The notes beneath the pieces are model-generated. The model had not been told where the DNA came from and did not search any database. It saw only the letters and a program-made list of their open reading frames with translations. A DNA stretch of 64,000 nucleotides from Pseudomonas sp. PSB18 (GTDB lineage Bacteria > Pseudomonadota > Gammaproteobacteria > Pseudomonadales > Pseudomonadaceae), in contig NZ_NOIN01000001.1 in the NCBI RefSeq assembly GCF_014596565.1, forward strand, positions 1 to 64,000, in the 5' to 3' direction. The position numbers and the translations under genes are program-made. This document shows, one piece after another, positions 54,032 to 61,727 of the stretch. Every line of letters begins with the position of its first letter. Position 1 is the stretch's first letter.

Positions 54032-55138
54032 TCAGGCCGGTGTTGCTTCAGCCTGGGTGCTGGCGGTCGGCGCCGTGCGTGGCGGCAAAGGGCGACGGAC
54101 GAAATAGCTCGGGTCTTTGCGCTGTTTCCAGATGGTCGGGAGGATTTCCTTGAACGCCTCCCACAGGCTGGTATAGGGCGGCGGGCAGTCGTGGCGGATC
54201 TCTTCGTGAAGCTGCGCCAGCGCATGAAACGGCACCATCGGATACATGTGATGTTCGAGGTGATAATTCATGTCCAGGTACAGGAAACGCAGCACCGGAT
54301 TCATGTAGATGGTGCGGCAGTTGCTGCGATGATCCAGCACGTCTTCAGCCAGGCCGACATGCTGGGACAGGCCGAACACGTAGGATAGCCAGCCGCCATA
54401 GAGCGTCGGCAAGCCGATGAACATCAGCGGCAACCAGCTCCGCAGGTACAGTGCAGCCGCCACGGTCAATCCATAGATCACCAGCCAGACCCGTGCTGCC
54501 AGAAAGATCTTCGGCCACTCGGATTCGGGGATGAAGGTCTGCTCTTCTTCCGCCATCCGCCCGGTCGCATGCCGACAGACCGACCCCATGGTCTTGATCG
54601 CGTAAGGCATCCTGATCAGGCTCAGCACCATGCCGATCAGGCTTGGCGGGCGCGGCTCGACGATCTCCGGATCACGACCGACGATGATGGTGTCGGTGTG
54701 GTGCCGCGCATGGCTCCAGCGCCAGACATGGGGCTCGAACATGAACATGAAGCTCGACACCTGGTAGACCACGTCATTCATCCAACGGGTCTTGAACGCG
54801 GTGCCATGACCGGTTTCGTGCCAACGGGCATTCGACGCCGTGCCATAGAGCAGCCCATAGGCGAAGAAGAACGGCACGCAGGCCCAGGATCCCCAGAACC
54901 AGTAACCACCGAAACCGGTGACGACCATCGACAGCAACCAGATCGCGGTGTCCCGCAGCGCCGGGCCGTCGCGGCGCTGCATCAATTCCTTCATACGTTT
55001 ACGCGAGATCGGCGATTGGTACCAATTGGCGGATACCAGGCCTTTTTGCGCCGCTTTGGCGGCTTCGGGTCCGAGCAGTGAATAGTCCCGACGTGCGGGT
55101 TTATCGAGGTGTTCGGAGGCTGCGTTTTGTTCAGGCAT
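54032..55138 (-). CDS. Fatty-acid desaturase-fold di-iron oxygenase, MocD-like
   Basis: 368 residues from ATG 55138 (GGAGAA upstream); longer frames read into the divergent promoter. Three histidine boxes are complete: HETGH (107-111), HARHH (143-147) and HLEHH (293-297), between four or so membrane helices. This is the membrane di-iron desaturase/hydroxylase superfamily. First gene of an operon with a Rieske ferredoxin and a reductase, the arrangement reported for mocDEF, which is needed to use the O-methylated rhizopine. It may therefore remove a methyl ether by hydroxylation; lipid desaturation is the main alternative. Confidence 0.88.
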   Translation of the reverse strand: MPEQNAASEHLDKPARRDYSLLGPEAAKAAQKGLVSANWYQSPISRKRMKELMQRRDGPALRDTAIWLLSMVVTGFGGYWFWGSWACVPFFFAYGLLYGTASNARWHETGHGTAFKTRWMNDVVYQVSSFMFMFEPHVWRWSHARHHTDTIIVGRDPEIVEPRPPSLIGMVLSLIRMPYAIKTMGSVCRHATGRMAEEEQTFIPESEWPKIFLAARVWLVIYGLTVAAALYLRSWLPLMFIGLPTLYGGWLSYVFGLSQHVGLAEDVLDHRSNCRTIYMNPVLRFLYLDMNYHLEHHMYPMVPFHALAQLHEEIRHDCPPPYTSLWEAFKEILPTIWKQRKDPSYFVRRPLPPRTAPTASTQAEATPA

Positions 55139-55205
55139 TTTATTGTTCTCCGCAAGCTGGATGGTGTTGAACCCTTGCTCGATGCAGGTTCGCATCGTTG
55201 GAGAA

Positions 55206-55234
55206 ACCATAGAGAGCGCGCCGATTAGCCTCAA
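55206..55234 (-). promoter_or_regulatory. Candidate sigma-70 promoter of the mocD-like operon
   Basis: On the minus strand TTGAGG (-35) and TATGGT (-10) are 17 nt apart, about 70 nt before the mocD-like start. A palindromic LacI-type site (55244-55258) lies 10 nt upstream of the -35. Chosen by eye. Confidence 0.45.
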
Positions 55235-55243
55235 GCCCTTGAA

Positions 55244-55258
55244 TTGATTCCCTATCAA
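55244..55258. promoter_or_regulatory. LacI-type operator candidate 1 (TTGAT-N5-ATCAA)
   Basis: TTGATTCCCTATCAA is an inverted repeat in the divergent gap between the mocD-like operon and the lacI-type gene. Its arms match those of the larger palindrome at 55283-55300, so the pair could bind the divergently encoded repressor. Confidence 0.55.
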
Positions 55259-55282
55259 GCTATCATCCAGGCCCATCGAAGC

Positions 55283-55300
55283 TTGATAGTTTTCTATCAA
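55283..55300. promoter_or_regulatory. LacI-type operator candidate 2 (TTGATAG-N4-CTATCAA)
   Basis: TTGATAGTTTTCTATCAA is a perfect 7+7 palindrome ending 18 nt before the LacI-family start codon. It is well placed for autorepression and, with site 1 about 40 bp away, for looping control of the divergent operon. Confidence 0.65.
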
Positions 55301-55318
55301 CGCGCTGTGGGGCCTGCC

Positions 55319-56371
55319 ATGACCAACACCACCAAACGCCCAACCATCGCCACCGTCGCCCAGTACGCGGGGTTGAGTGTCGCAACCGTGGACCGGGTGC
55401 TCAACGCCCGAGCGCCGGTCACCCCGGCCACCGCCGAGCAGGTGTTCCAGGCCGCCGAAAAAGTCGGCTATTTCGCCGCCCGACTGATCGGCCAAAGGAT
55501 CCGTGAGCGCCGTCCCAGCTACCGTTTCGGCATTCTCCTGCTCGGCACCGCCCAGGCGTTCTACGGCAACGTGGCCGCAGCCATCACGGAAGCGGCGCAG
55601 TGTCACGCCGGGGCCAACCTGAGCATTCAATTCGAGTACGTTTTCGATCGGACGCCCAGCGCAATCGTTGCCCAGATCGAACAGTTGGCGGTGCAGTGCG
55701 ACGGCCTGGCAGTGGTCAGTTTCGCGCACCCGTCGATCAACGCCAGCATTGCCCAGATCAGGGCCGCCGGCGTGCCGGTGATCGCGCTACTGTCCGACAT
55801 ACTTGAAACGGCCGACGAGCCTTACGTCGGCCAGGACAATCATGCAGTCGGGCGCACCATGGGTTGGCTGATGGCCCACACCTGCGGCACCCGTGAAGGC
55901 AGTGTCGGGGTGCTACTCGGTGGCCATCGTTTCCTCGGCCACCAGGCACGGATCGACGGGCTGCGCAGCTACCTGGCGGAGCATGCTCCCGGCCTGCGAC
56001 CGCTGGAGGCGCTGATCAACCTGGACAACGACGACATCACCGAAGAGGCGACCCTGGACCTGCTGGCGCGCCATGATGACTTGCGTGGCTTGTGTGTGGT
56101 CGGTGGCGGTGGCGACGGCATTATCAGCGCCCTTTCGCAACTGCCGAGCCGGCCGTCACTGTGCTGCATCCTGCAGGAGTCCACCGAGCTGTCGCGCCAG
56201 GCCCTTGCCCAGGGCCTGATCAGCCTGGTCATCGATTCCCAGCCGCGCTTGCTGGCCCAGGCGCTGGTTGATCTACTGGTTGAATTGCAGACTGCACCAA
56301 CCTTCGATCCGGTGCGGCATCGCATCCATATCCCGTTGCAGATCATGACCTCGGAGAATGCTCACCCCTGA
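55319..56371 (+). CDS. LacI-family transcriptional regulator (periplasmic-binding-protein type effector domain)
   Basis: 350 residues from ATG 55319. The helix-turn-helix and hinge are TIATVAQYAGLSVATVDRVLNAR, followed by a sugar-binding domain (YRFGILLLGTAQAFYGN onwards). Divergent from the mocD-like operon with two matching palindromes between them, it most likely represses that operon and itself, with a cyclitol-type inducer. Known rhizobial moc loci use a GntR/MocR-type regulator instead, so this control is different. It is convergent with the sigma-54 activator gene, with a REPIN between them. Confidence 0.92.
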   Translation: MTNTTKRPTIATVAQYAGLSVATVDRVLNARAPVTPATAEQVFQAAEKVGYFAARLIGQRIRERRPSYRFGILLLGTAQAFYGNVAAAITEAAQCHAGANLSIQFEYVFDRTPSAIVAQIEQLAVQCDGLAVVSFAHPSINASIAQIRAAGVPVIALLSDILETADEPYVGQDNHAVGRTMGWLMAHTCGTREGSVGVLLGGHRFLGHQARIDGLRSYLAEHAPGLRPLEALINLDNDDITEEATLDLLARHDDLRGLCVVGGGGDGIISALSQLPSRPSLCCILQESTELSRQALAQGLISLVIDSQPRLLAQALVDLLVELQTAPTFDPVRHRIHIPLQIMTSENAHP

Positions 56372-56406
56372 ACGCAATGCTGTTCACTCAAGACTCGCCC
56401 GGTTCA

Positions 56407-56502
56407 CTGTGGCGAGGGGATTCATCCCCGCTGGGCTGCGTAGCAGCCCCAAAATCTTAGGGCCGCTTCGCGCCCCAGCGGGGATGAATCCCCTCGCCAC
56501 AG
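56407..56502. repeat. REPIN-like inverted repeat doublet (GTGGCGAGGGGAT type)
   Basis: CTGTGGCGAGGGGATTCATCCCC on the left and GGGGATGAATCCCCTCGCCACAG on the right are inverted copies with inner hairpins. It fills the gap between the convergent LacI and sigma-54 activator genes, like the copy at 21125-21275. Confidence 0.85.
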
Positions 56503-56508
56503 GTTCAT

Positions 56509-58527
56509 CTACTGACTTAAGTGAGCAGCCTTACCCCCAGAACGAAACGTTTCGGCCCTCAATCCATACCGACTCATCTTGTTGTACAGCCCACCCCGGG
56601 AAACGTTCAACTGCTGGGCAGTCAGGCGGATATTGCCCCGAGTGGCCTCTAGGGCGGCGACAATCGCGTTCATCTCATGGGCGTCGAGGCCCAGGGCTGC
56701 CGGTCGCTCAGGCACATTCCCTGGCGATGACGGCCGCGGGCCTTGCCTGATTTCCAGCGGTAGATCATCCGGCTGCAACTGTTCGCTGACCGCCAGATTG
56801 GTCGCACGCTCGATGATGTTTTCCAACTCACGCACGTTGCCTGGCCAGTGGTAGGCCGACAGCACGTCCAGCGCCTGGGGCGAGATGCCCCGCACCGACT
56901 TGCGCAGTGAGCGGGCGCAACGGGAGAGGAAATGGTGCGCCAGCAACGGTACGTCCTCCCGGCGCATGCGCAGCGGCGGCACCGTCAGATTCAGCACATT
57001 GAGCCGATAATAAAGATCCTCGCGAAACGCGCCGTCAGCCACCGCCTGGCTCAGGTTGCGGTGGGTGGCGGCGATGATGCGCACGTTCACCCGCTGGGAT
57101 TTCTTCGCCCCCACGCGAGTGACTTCGCCTTCCTGCAAGACCCGCAACAGGCTGACCTGGGCCCCGAACGACATGTCACCAATTTCGTCGAGGAAGATCG
57201 TGCCACCATCGGCCAACTCGAACTTGCCGGCGGATCCGCCGCGAGCGGAACCGGTGAAAGCCCCCTCGACATGCCCGAACAATTCGCTCTGCACCAGGTC
57301 CCGTGGGATCGCCCCGCAATTGACCGCCACGAATGGGCCACTGCGACGCTCACTGGCGTTGTGGATCGCCTGGGCGAACAGCTCCTTGCCGGTGCCGCTT
57401 TCGCCAAGGATCAACGTGGTGGAGTCGCTGCGACTGGCGATTCGTCCAAGGTGCAACGCGTCCTGGATGGCCCGGGAATTACCCTGGATGGTGTCGAAGG
57501 TGTAACTGGCCTGGGTGCCGATGATCCGCCGGGTGATTTCGCGGATGCGCCGGTTTTCCCGCAGCGAAACGATGCGTCCACCTTGCTCCAGTGAGCACAC
57601 CGACACCAGGCAAGCCAGGTGGCTGCGATCATGCAGTTCGAAGGTGCAATCCAGATCCCGCAGCCCTTCCCCGCCACGCAGCAGGATCTCATCGGTCAGC
57701 TCACTCTGGCCCAAGCGCTGGAACGGCTGGCCCAGCAGGTCCCGCCCGACGTGAAACAACTGCCGGGCATAACCGTTGATGGCCCTGATGCAGCCACGGT
57801 CGTCCAGCACGACCAAGCCTTCGTTGAGCACTTCAAGCATCGTCTGTTGTTCCTCCAACAAGGCTTGCAGCGCCATTTGCCGCGATACGGCTTCGGCCGC
57901 GGCCTGCACGGTGCCCAACGTGTGGAAATGAAACCAGCCCGGCTCGGCGGTCAGGGTCAGGATCGCCAGGGTCCGTCCCCGGGCATCGCGAATCGGCGCG
58001 GCGGCGCAATGCATGCGCCGCTTGCGCAAGCCGATGCCGAAGTTTTCTTCGGCGAGTACATAGACCAGCCGGTCTTCAGCCAGTGCCAGCCCCGTACAGT
58101 TGGTGCCTTGCACCGACTCCAGCAAGCGGCTGCCTACCGGGGTGAGATCACTGCCGCAAAAATACAGGGTGGTCCCTTCGGCATCGGTCAGGTTGATATG
58201 ACCCCTGGGGTTGTAGGCCAGCAACCCGCCCATGACCTCGGCCGCCACCGCGATCATCACGCGATGGGCGGCCAGCGTTGCGGCCAGGTCGGCAGGCTCG
58301 ACAAAACGATACGCGCCATCCTCGGGGTCAAGGCCGGCGCCGACGCTGCGCAACCAGGAGTTCCAGATCACCTGCCGGACCCCGTCAGGCCGCTCGATAC
58401 ATCCGTCCAGGCAAGCCAGCCAGGCCTGCTCCAACGCGGCAATCGGCCCGTCACTCAACGACGCCGGACCGAGTGAAGCGATGTAGTCGAGGTCTTGCTC
58501 GCTGACAGCGATGGGTGCCGGAATCAC
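56509..58527 (-). CDS. Sigma-54-dependent transcriptional activator, AcoR-like (GAF-PAS-AAA+-Fis)
   Basis: 672 residues from GTG 58527; GGAG lies 6 nt upstream, whereas TTG 58539 would use up that site. Order: GAF-type sensor (about 60-220), PAS-like segment (about 230-330), AAA+ domain with Walker A LGESGTGKE, GAFTGS (the sigma-54 contact loop, usually GAFTGA) and Walker B FLDEIGDM, then a Fis-type helix-turn-helix at the C-terminus. It is divergent from the mocA-like gene, which has an excellent -24/-12 promoter. It should activate that operon in response to a small-molecule signal. Confidence 0.94.
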   Translation of the reverse strand: MIPAPIAVSEQDLDYIASLGPASLSDGPIAALEQAWLACLDGCIERPDGVRQVIWNSWLRSVGAGLDPEDGAYRFVEPADLAATLAAHRVMIAVAAEVMGGLLAYNPRGHINLTDAEGTTLYFCGSDLTPVGSRLLESVQGTNCTGLALAEDRLVYVLAEENFGIGLRKRRMHCAAAPIRDARGRTLAILTLTAEPGWFHFHTLGTVQAAAEAVSRQMALQALLEEQQTMLEVLNEGLVVLDDRGCIRAINGYARQLFHVGRDLLGQPFQRLGQSELTDEILLRGGEGLRDLDCTFELHDRSHLACLVSVCSLEQGGRIVSLRENRRIREITRRIIGTQASYTFDTIQGNSRAIQDALHLGRIASRSDSTTLILGESGTGKELFAQAIHNASERRSGPFVAVNCGAIPRDLVQSELFGHVEGAFTGSARGGSAGKFELADGGTIFLDEIGDMSFGAQVSLLRVLQEGEVTRVGAKKSQRVNVRIIAATHRNLSQAVADGAFREDLYYRLNVLNLTVPPLRMRREDVPLLAHHFLSRCARSLRKSVRGISPQALDVLSAYHWPGNVRELENIIERATNLAVSEQLQPDDLPLEIRQGPRPSSPGNVPERPAALGLDAHEMNAIVAALEATRGNIRLTAQQLNVSRGGLYNKMSRYGLRAETFRSGGKAAHLSQ

Positions 58528-58553
58528 GGAAGGCTCCAATGTTCATTTTTTGT

Positions 58554-58574
58554 ACATGTCCAGTATAGGCATGT
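58554..58574. promoter_or_regulatory. Candidate activator-binding site (ACATG-N11-CATGT)
   Basis: ACATGTCCAGTATAGGCATGT is an imperfect 8+8 inverted repeat centred about 100 nt upstream of the predicted sigma-54 start site, a normal distance for an enhancer-binding protein. It lies between the activator gene and its likely target. Confidence 0.45.
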
Positions 58575-58638
58575 CATGAGAATTAACACCTATTTCGCCA
58601 AACAAGAAATAAACCCCTATTTATCAATCAGTTAAGCA

Positions 58639-58655
58639 TTGGCACAGGCTTTGCT
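58639..58655 (+). promoter_or_regulatory. Sigma-54 (-24/-12) promoter of the mocA-like operon
   Basis: TTGGCACAGGCTTTGCT matches the sigma-54 consensus TTGGCAC-N5-TTGCT exactly, with GG at 58641-58642 and GC at 58653-58654, the required 10 nt apart. Transcription would start near 58666, leaving a leader of about 48 nt before the ATG at 58714. The divergent gene encodes a sigma-54 activator. Confidence 0.85.
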
Positions 58656-58713
58656 CCCCTGCCTGTACAGCGAAACAATCCTGCTGATAACAAAAAAAGG
58701 GGAAGTCAGTTTC

Positions 58714-59736
58714 ATGAATACATCCAAGATCATCCGCCTCGGCCTCATTGGCGCCGGCCGCATGGGCAGCTTTCACGGCTTGACGGCTGCCCGACACATT
58801 CCCGGTGCCTGCCTGGCCGCCATCGCCGACCCCACGCCGGGCCAAGCCGCCCGCCTGGCGGCACAGTTGGGCGTGGAGCGGGTCTACACCGATCCACAGC
58901 AATTGCTCGACGACCCCGAGATCGACGGCGTACTGATTGCCGCTCCGGCCCGCAGCCATGCCGAGCTGGTCATCAGCGCAGCCCGCGCCGGCAAAAGTGT
59001 GTTCTGTGAAAAACCCATGGCGATCACCCTCGACGAAGCCGACCGCGCCATCGCCGCTGCCGCCGATGCCCGGGTCACCTTGCAGGTCGGCTTCAACCGC
59101 CGGTTCGCCAAGAGCTTTCGCACCGCGCACCTGGACGTGGCCGCCGGCCGTATCGGCACCCCGCAACTGCTGCGGTCACTGACCCGAGATCCGGCGCTGA
59201 ACAATCCGGCCAACTCGCCGCAATGGGTGATCTTCCTCGAAACCCTGATCCACGACTTCGACACCTTGCGCTACCTCAATCCTGGGGCCGAGGTCGTCGA
59301 AGTCTTCGTGATGGCCGATGCCTTGATCGCTCCGGACTTCAAGGACAAGGGCTTCCTCGACACCGCCCTGGTGAACCTGCGTTTCGACAACGGCGCCCTC
59401 GCCACCGCCGAGGCGAATTTCCAGGCGGTGTATGGCTACGATGTCCGCGGCGAAGTGTTCGGCAGCGCCGGCATGTTGACCATGGGTGCCGTCAACGACT
59501 CGGATCTGGTTCGCTACCTGGCCGGTGGCATCCAGGCCGACACACAGCGCCTGGACACCGACCTGCTGCGGGATGCCTACGTGGCCGAGCTCAACCACTT
59601 TGTCGACTGCCTGCGCACCGGCGAAAAACCCCTCGCCAGCGGTGAAGACGCCCGCGCTGCCCTGGCCATTGCCCGCGCCTGCATCGAGTCGTTCCAGCAA
59701 GGCCAGCCGGTGCGCGTGCAGGGAGGCCGGTCATGA
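58714..59736 (+). CDS. mocA: Gfo/Idh/MocA family oxidoreductase (inositol/scyllo-inosamine dehydrogenase-like)
   Basis: 340 residues from ATG 58714 (AGGGGAA upstream). The N-terminal NAD fold is LGLIGAGRMGSFHG. EKPMAITLDEAD carries the conserved Lys, and IHDFDTLRYL the conserved substrate-side Asp/His region. Length and motifs fit inositol 2-dehydrogenase and MocA proteins, which oxidise a cyclitol hydroxyl. First gene after the sigma-54 promoter, overlapping the mocC-like gene by 4 nt. The family is certain; cyclitol specificity is inferred from mocB- and mocDEF-like neighbours. Confidence 0.9.
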   Translation: MNTSKIIRLGLIGAGRMGSFHGLTAARHIPGACLAAIADPTPGQAARLAAQLGVERVYTDPQQLLDDPEIDGVLIAAPARSHAELVISAARAGKSVFCEKPMAITLDEADRAIAAAADARVTLQVGFNRRFAKSFRTAHLDVAAGRIGTPQLLRSLTRDPALNNPANSPQWVIFLETLIHDFDTLRYLNPGAEVVEVFVMADALIAPDFKDKGFLDTALVNLRFDNGALATAEANFQAVYGYDVRGEVFGSAGMLTMGAVNDSDLVRYLAGGIQADTQRLDTDLLRDAYVAELNHFVDCLRTGEKPLASGEDARAALAIARACIESFQQGQPVRVQGGRS

Positions 59737-60524
59737 GTTTCACTCCGTTCAAACTGGCGATCAGCGCCGAGATGGTCTTCCTCGACCTGCCGTTCACCGA
59801 ACGGGTCAAACGGATTCATGCACTGGGCTTCAGCGCCGAAATCTGGGACTGGACCAAGAAGGACATTGCCGCCCTGGTCGCCACCGGTGCCGACTTCACC
59901 TCGATGACCGGCTACATCGCGGGCAACCTGACCGACCCCGAGGACATTCAGCACCTGCTCGACAGCGCACGGGAATCCCTGGCCGTCGCCGCCCGGTTGA
60001 ACTGCCCGAGCCTCAACCTGCATGGCACGGGCCTGGGCGACAAAGGCCTGCCGGTCAAACCGGTGGCACTCACCACCGGCCGCATGTGGTTGAACGCCTG
60101 CAAGACCCTGGAAAAAATCGCGCGCCTGGGTGAAGACGCCGGCCGGGTGTTCCTGCTGGAAAACCTCAACACCGAGGTAGACCACCCCGGCACGCCGTTC
60201 GCCCGCGCCGATGACACCCTGGCACTGATCGAGGCCGTGGGCAGCCCTCATCTGAAGCTGAACCTGGACCTCTACCATGCGCAGATCGGCGAGGGAAACC
60301 TGATCGAACTGATCCAGCGCGCCGGCAGCGCCATCGGCGAAATCCAGGTGGCCGACGTCCCTGGCCGAATGGAACCGGGAACCGGCGAAATCCATTACCC
60401 GGCCATTGCCAAAGCCTTGTTCGACATGGGATACACCGGTGTCGTCGGCCTTGAGGGCTGGGCCAGCGGTGACAGCGAGGCAGCACTCCAACGCTTCCGG
60501 CAAGCGTTTAGCCTGGATCGATGA
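59733..60524 (+). CDS. Hydroxypyruvate isomerase-like TIM-barrel protein, MocC-like
   Basis: 263 residues, translationally coupled to the mocA-like gene (ATGA). The xylose-isomerase-like barrel shows metal-site positions in LLENLNTEVDHPG, LNLDLYHAQIGEGN and QVADVPGRMEPGTGEIHY. These are characteristic of hydroxypyruvate-isomerase and IolE/IolI-like enzymes. In rhizobial moc loci MocC is of this kind. It likely acts on the keto-cyclitol made by the preceding dehydrogenase. Confidence 0.87.
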   Translation: MSFTPFKLAISAEMVFLDLPFTERVKRIHALGFSAEIWDWTKKDIAALVATGADFTSMTGYIAGNLTDPEDIQHLLDSARESLAVAARLNCPSLNLHGTGLGDKGLPVKPVALTTGRMWLNACKTLEKIARLGEDAGRVFLLENLNTEVDHPGTPFARADDTLALIEAVGSPHLKLNLDLYHAQIGEGNLIELIQRAGSAIGEIQVADVPGRMEPGTGEIHYPAIAKALFDMGYTGVVGLEGWASGDSEAALQRFRQAFSLDR

Positions 60525-60530
60525 AACGGC

Positions 60531-60560
60531 GGCGCCCTCGGGCATTGATCGAGGTGCGCC
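60531..60560 (+). other. Hairpin between mocC- and mocB-like genes
   Basis: GGCGCCCTCG pairs with CGAGGTGCGCC across a 9-nt loop with one bulge. No T-run follows, so read-through to the binding-protein gene is expected. It may set separate levels of the abundant periplasmic protein by RNA processing. Confidence 0.4.
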
Positions 60561-60608
60561 GGCAACCTTCACGCCTGATCGACTCATAACAACAAAAGGA
60601 ATATCACC

Positions 60609-61535
60609 ATGCGTCGTTGCACACTGCTTCTTGCCACGCTGCTCTTCGCCTTCAGCCAATGGGCCAACGCCAGTTATCGCATCGGCGTCAGCATCGCCAG
60701 GGTTGACGACAACTTCATGACCTATGTGCGCAGCGGCCTGGAAGACGCCGCAAAGAAAGACAACGTACAGATCCAGTTCGAGGATGCCCAGGGCGATGTG
60801 GTGCGCCAGCTCAACCAGGTCCAGGGCTTCATCAACCAGAAGGTCGACGCGGTCATCGTCCTGCCCGTGGACACCGCCGCCACCACCAACATGACCCGCG
60901 CCGCCGTCGAGGCGAAGGTGCCGCTGGTCTACGTCAACCGGCACCCGGACGAACGCATCCTGCCCAAGGGCGTGGTCACCGTGGCCTCGAACGACATCGA
61001 GGCCGGCCAACTGCAAATGCACTACCTGGCGGAAAAACTGAACGGCAAAGGCACCCTCGCGATCATCATGGGCGACCTCGCGCAGAACGCTACGCACGAC
61101 CGCACCGAAGGGGTCAAACAGGTGCTCAAGGATTACCCCGGGATCAAGATCGTCGAACAGCAAAGCGCCGAGTGGCAACGGGCCAAGGGGATGGACCTGA
61201 CCAGCAACTGGCTGCTGGCCGGTACCTCGTTCGACGCCATTGTCGCCAACAACGATGAAATGGCCATCGGCGCGGCCATGGCCCTGCAACAAGCGGGAAA
61301 AGCCAAGGGCGAAATCGCGATTGTCGGCATCGATGGCCTGCCCGACGGGCTGGCGGCGATCAAGCGCGGAATGCTGGTCGCCTCGGTGTTCCAGGACCCC
61401 AAGGCCCAGGCGACCGCCGCGCTGCAAGCGGCCGTCAAAATGATCAAGGGCGAGCCGGTCGACGCGGAAGTCTGGGTGCCTTTTCAGCTGATCAAGCCGG
61501 AACAGGTCGCGATGTTTGAACAGCATTACAAGTAA
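60609..61535 (+). CDS. Sugar/cyclitol ABC transporter substrate-binding protein, MocB-like
   Basis: 308 residues with a Sec signal (MRRCTLLLATLLFAFSQWANA). The ribose/inositol-binding fold shows IGVSIARVDDNFMTYVR, IVLPVDTAATTNM, YVNRHPDERI and NNDEMAIGAAMAL. These are close in pattern to rhizopine (MocB) and myo-inositol binding proteins. It should bind a cyclitol in the periplasm. No permease or ATPase gene is nearby, so it must use a transporter encoded elsewhere or act as a sensor. A strong terminator follows directly. Confidence 0.88.
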   Translation: MRRCTLLLATLLFAFSQWANASYRIGVSIARVDDNFMTYVRSGLEDAAKKDNVQIQFEDAQGDVVRQLNQVQGFINQKVDAVIVLPVDTAATTNMTRAAVEAKVPLVYVNRHPDERILPKGVVTVASNDIEAGQLQMHYLAEKLNGKGTLAIIMGDLAQNATHDRTEGVKQVLKDYPGIKIVEQQSAEWQRAKGMDLTSNWLLAGTSFDAIVANNDEMAIGAAMALQQAGKAKGEIAIVGIDGLPDGLAAIKRGMLVASVFQDPKAQATAALQAAVKMIKGEPVDAEVWVPFQLIKPEQVAMFEQHYK

Positions 61536-61554
61536 GCGCGAAAGGCTGGATGTC

Positions 61555-61590
61555 AACGCCGCTATCCCGGCCAGGGACAGTGGCGTTTTT
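61555..61590 (+). terminator. Rho-independent terminator after the mocACB-like operon
   Basis: AACGCCGCTATCCC pairs with GGGACAGTGGCGTT (12 of 14 positions) over a short loop and runs into TTTTT. It begins 19 nt after the binding-protein stop and separates the operon from the MFS gene. Confidence 0.88.
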
Positions 61591-61727
61591 CATTGAGTCA
61601 TCTCACCCAGTCCTCACTATCTCCCCTCGTCGCTTGCATGTGTAGCGAAACATCCATTGTTCGTTGCGCCTCGAAGTGAGACATCTGCCGGACGCATACG
61701 CTGTGAGCCCACATGGAGGAGTTGGCG

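Noticed and set aside
55161..55178. TGGTGTTGAACCCTTGC as a second sigma-54 promoter
   Set aside because: GG and GC are 12 nt apart rather than 10 and the TGGCAC core is absent.
58528..58539. TTG 58539 as start of the sigma-54 activator
   Set aside because: It overlaps the GGAG sequence that is correctly spaced for GTG 58527, so GTG is preferred.
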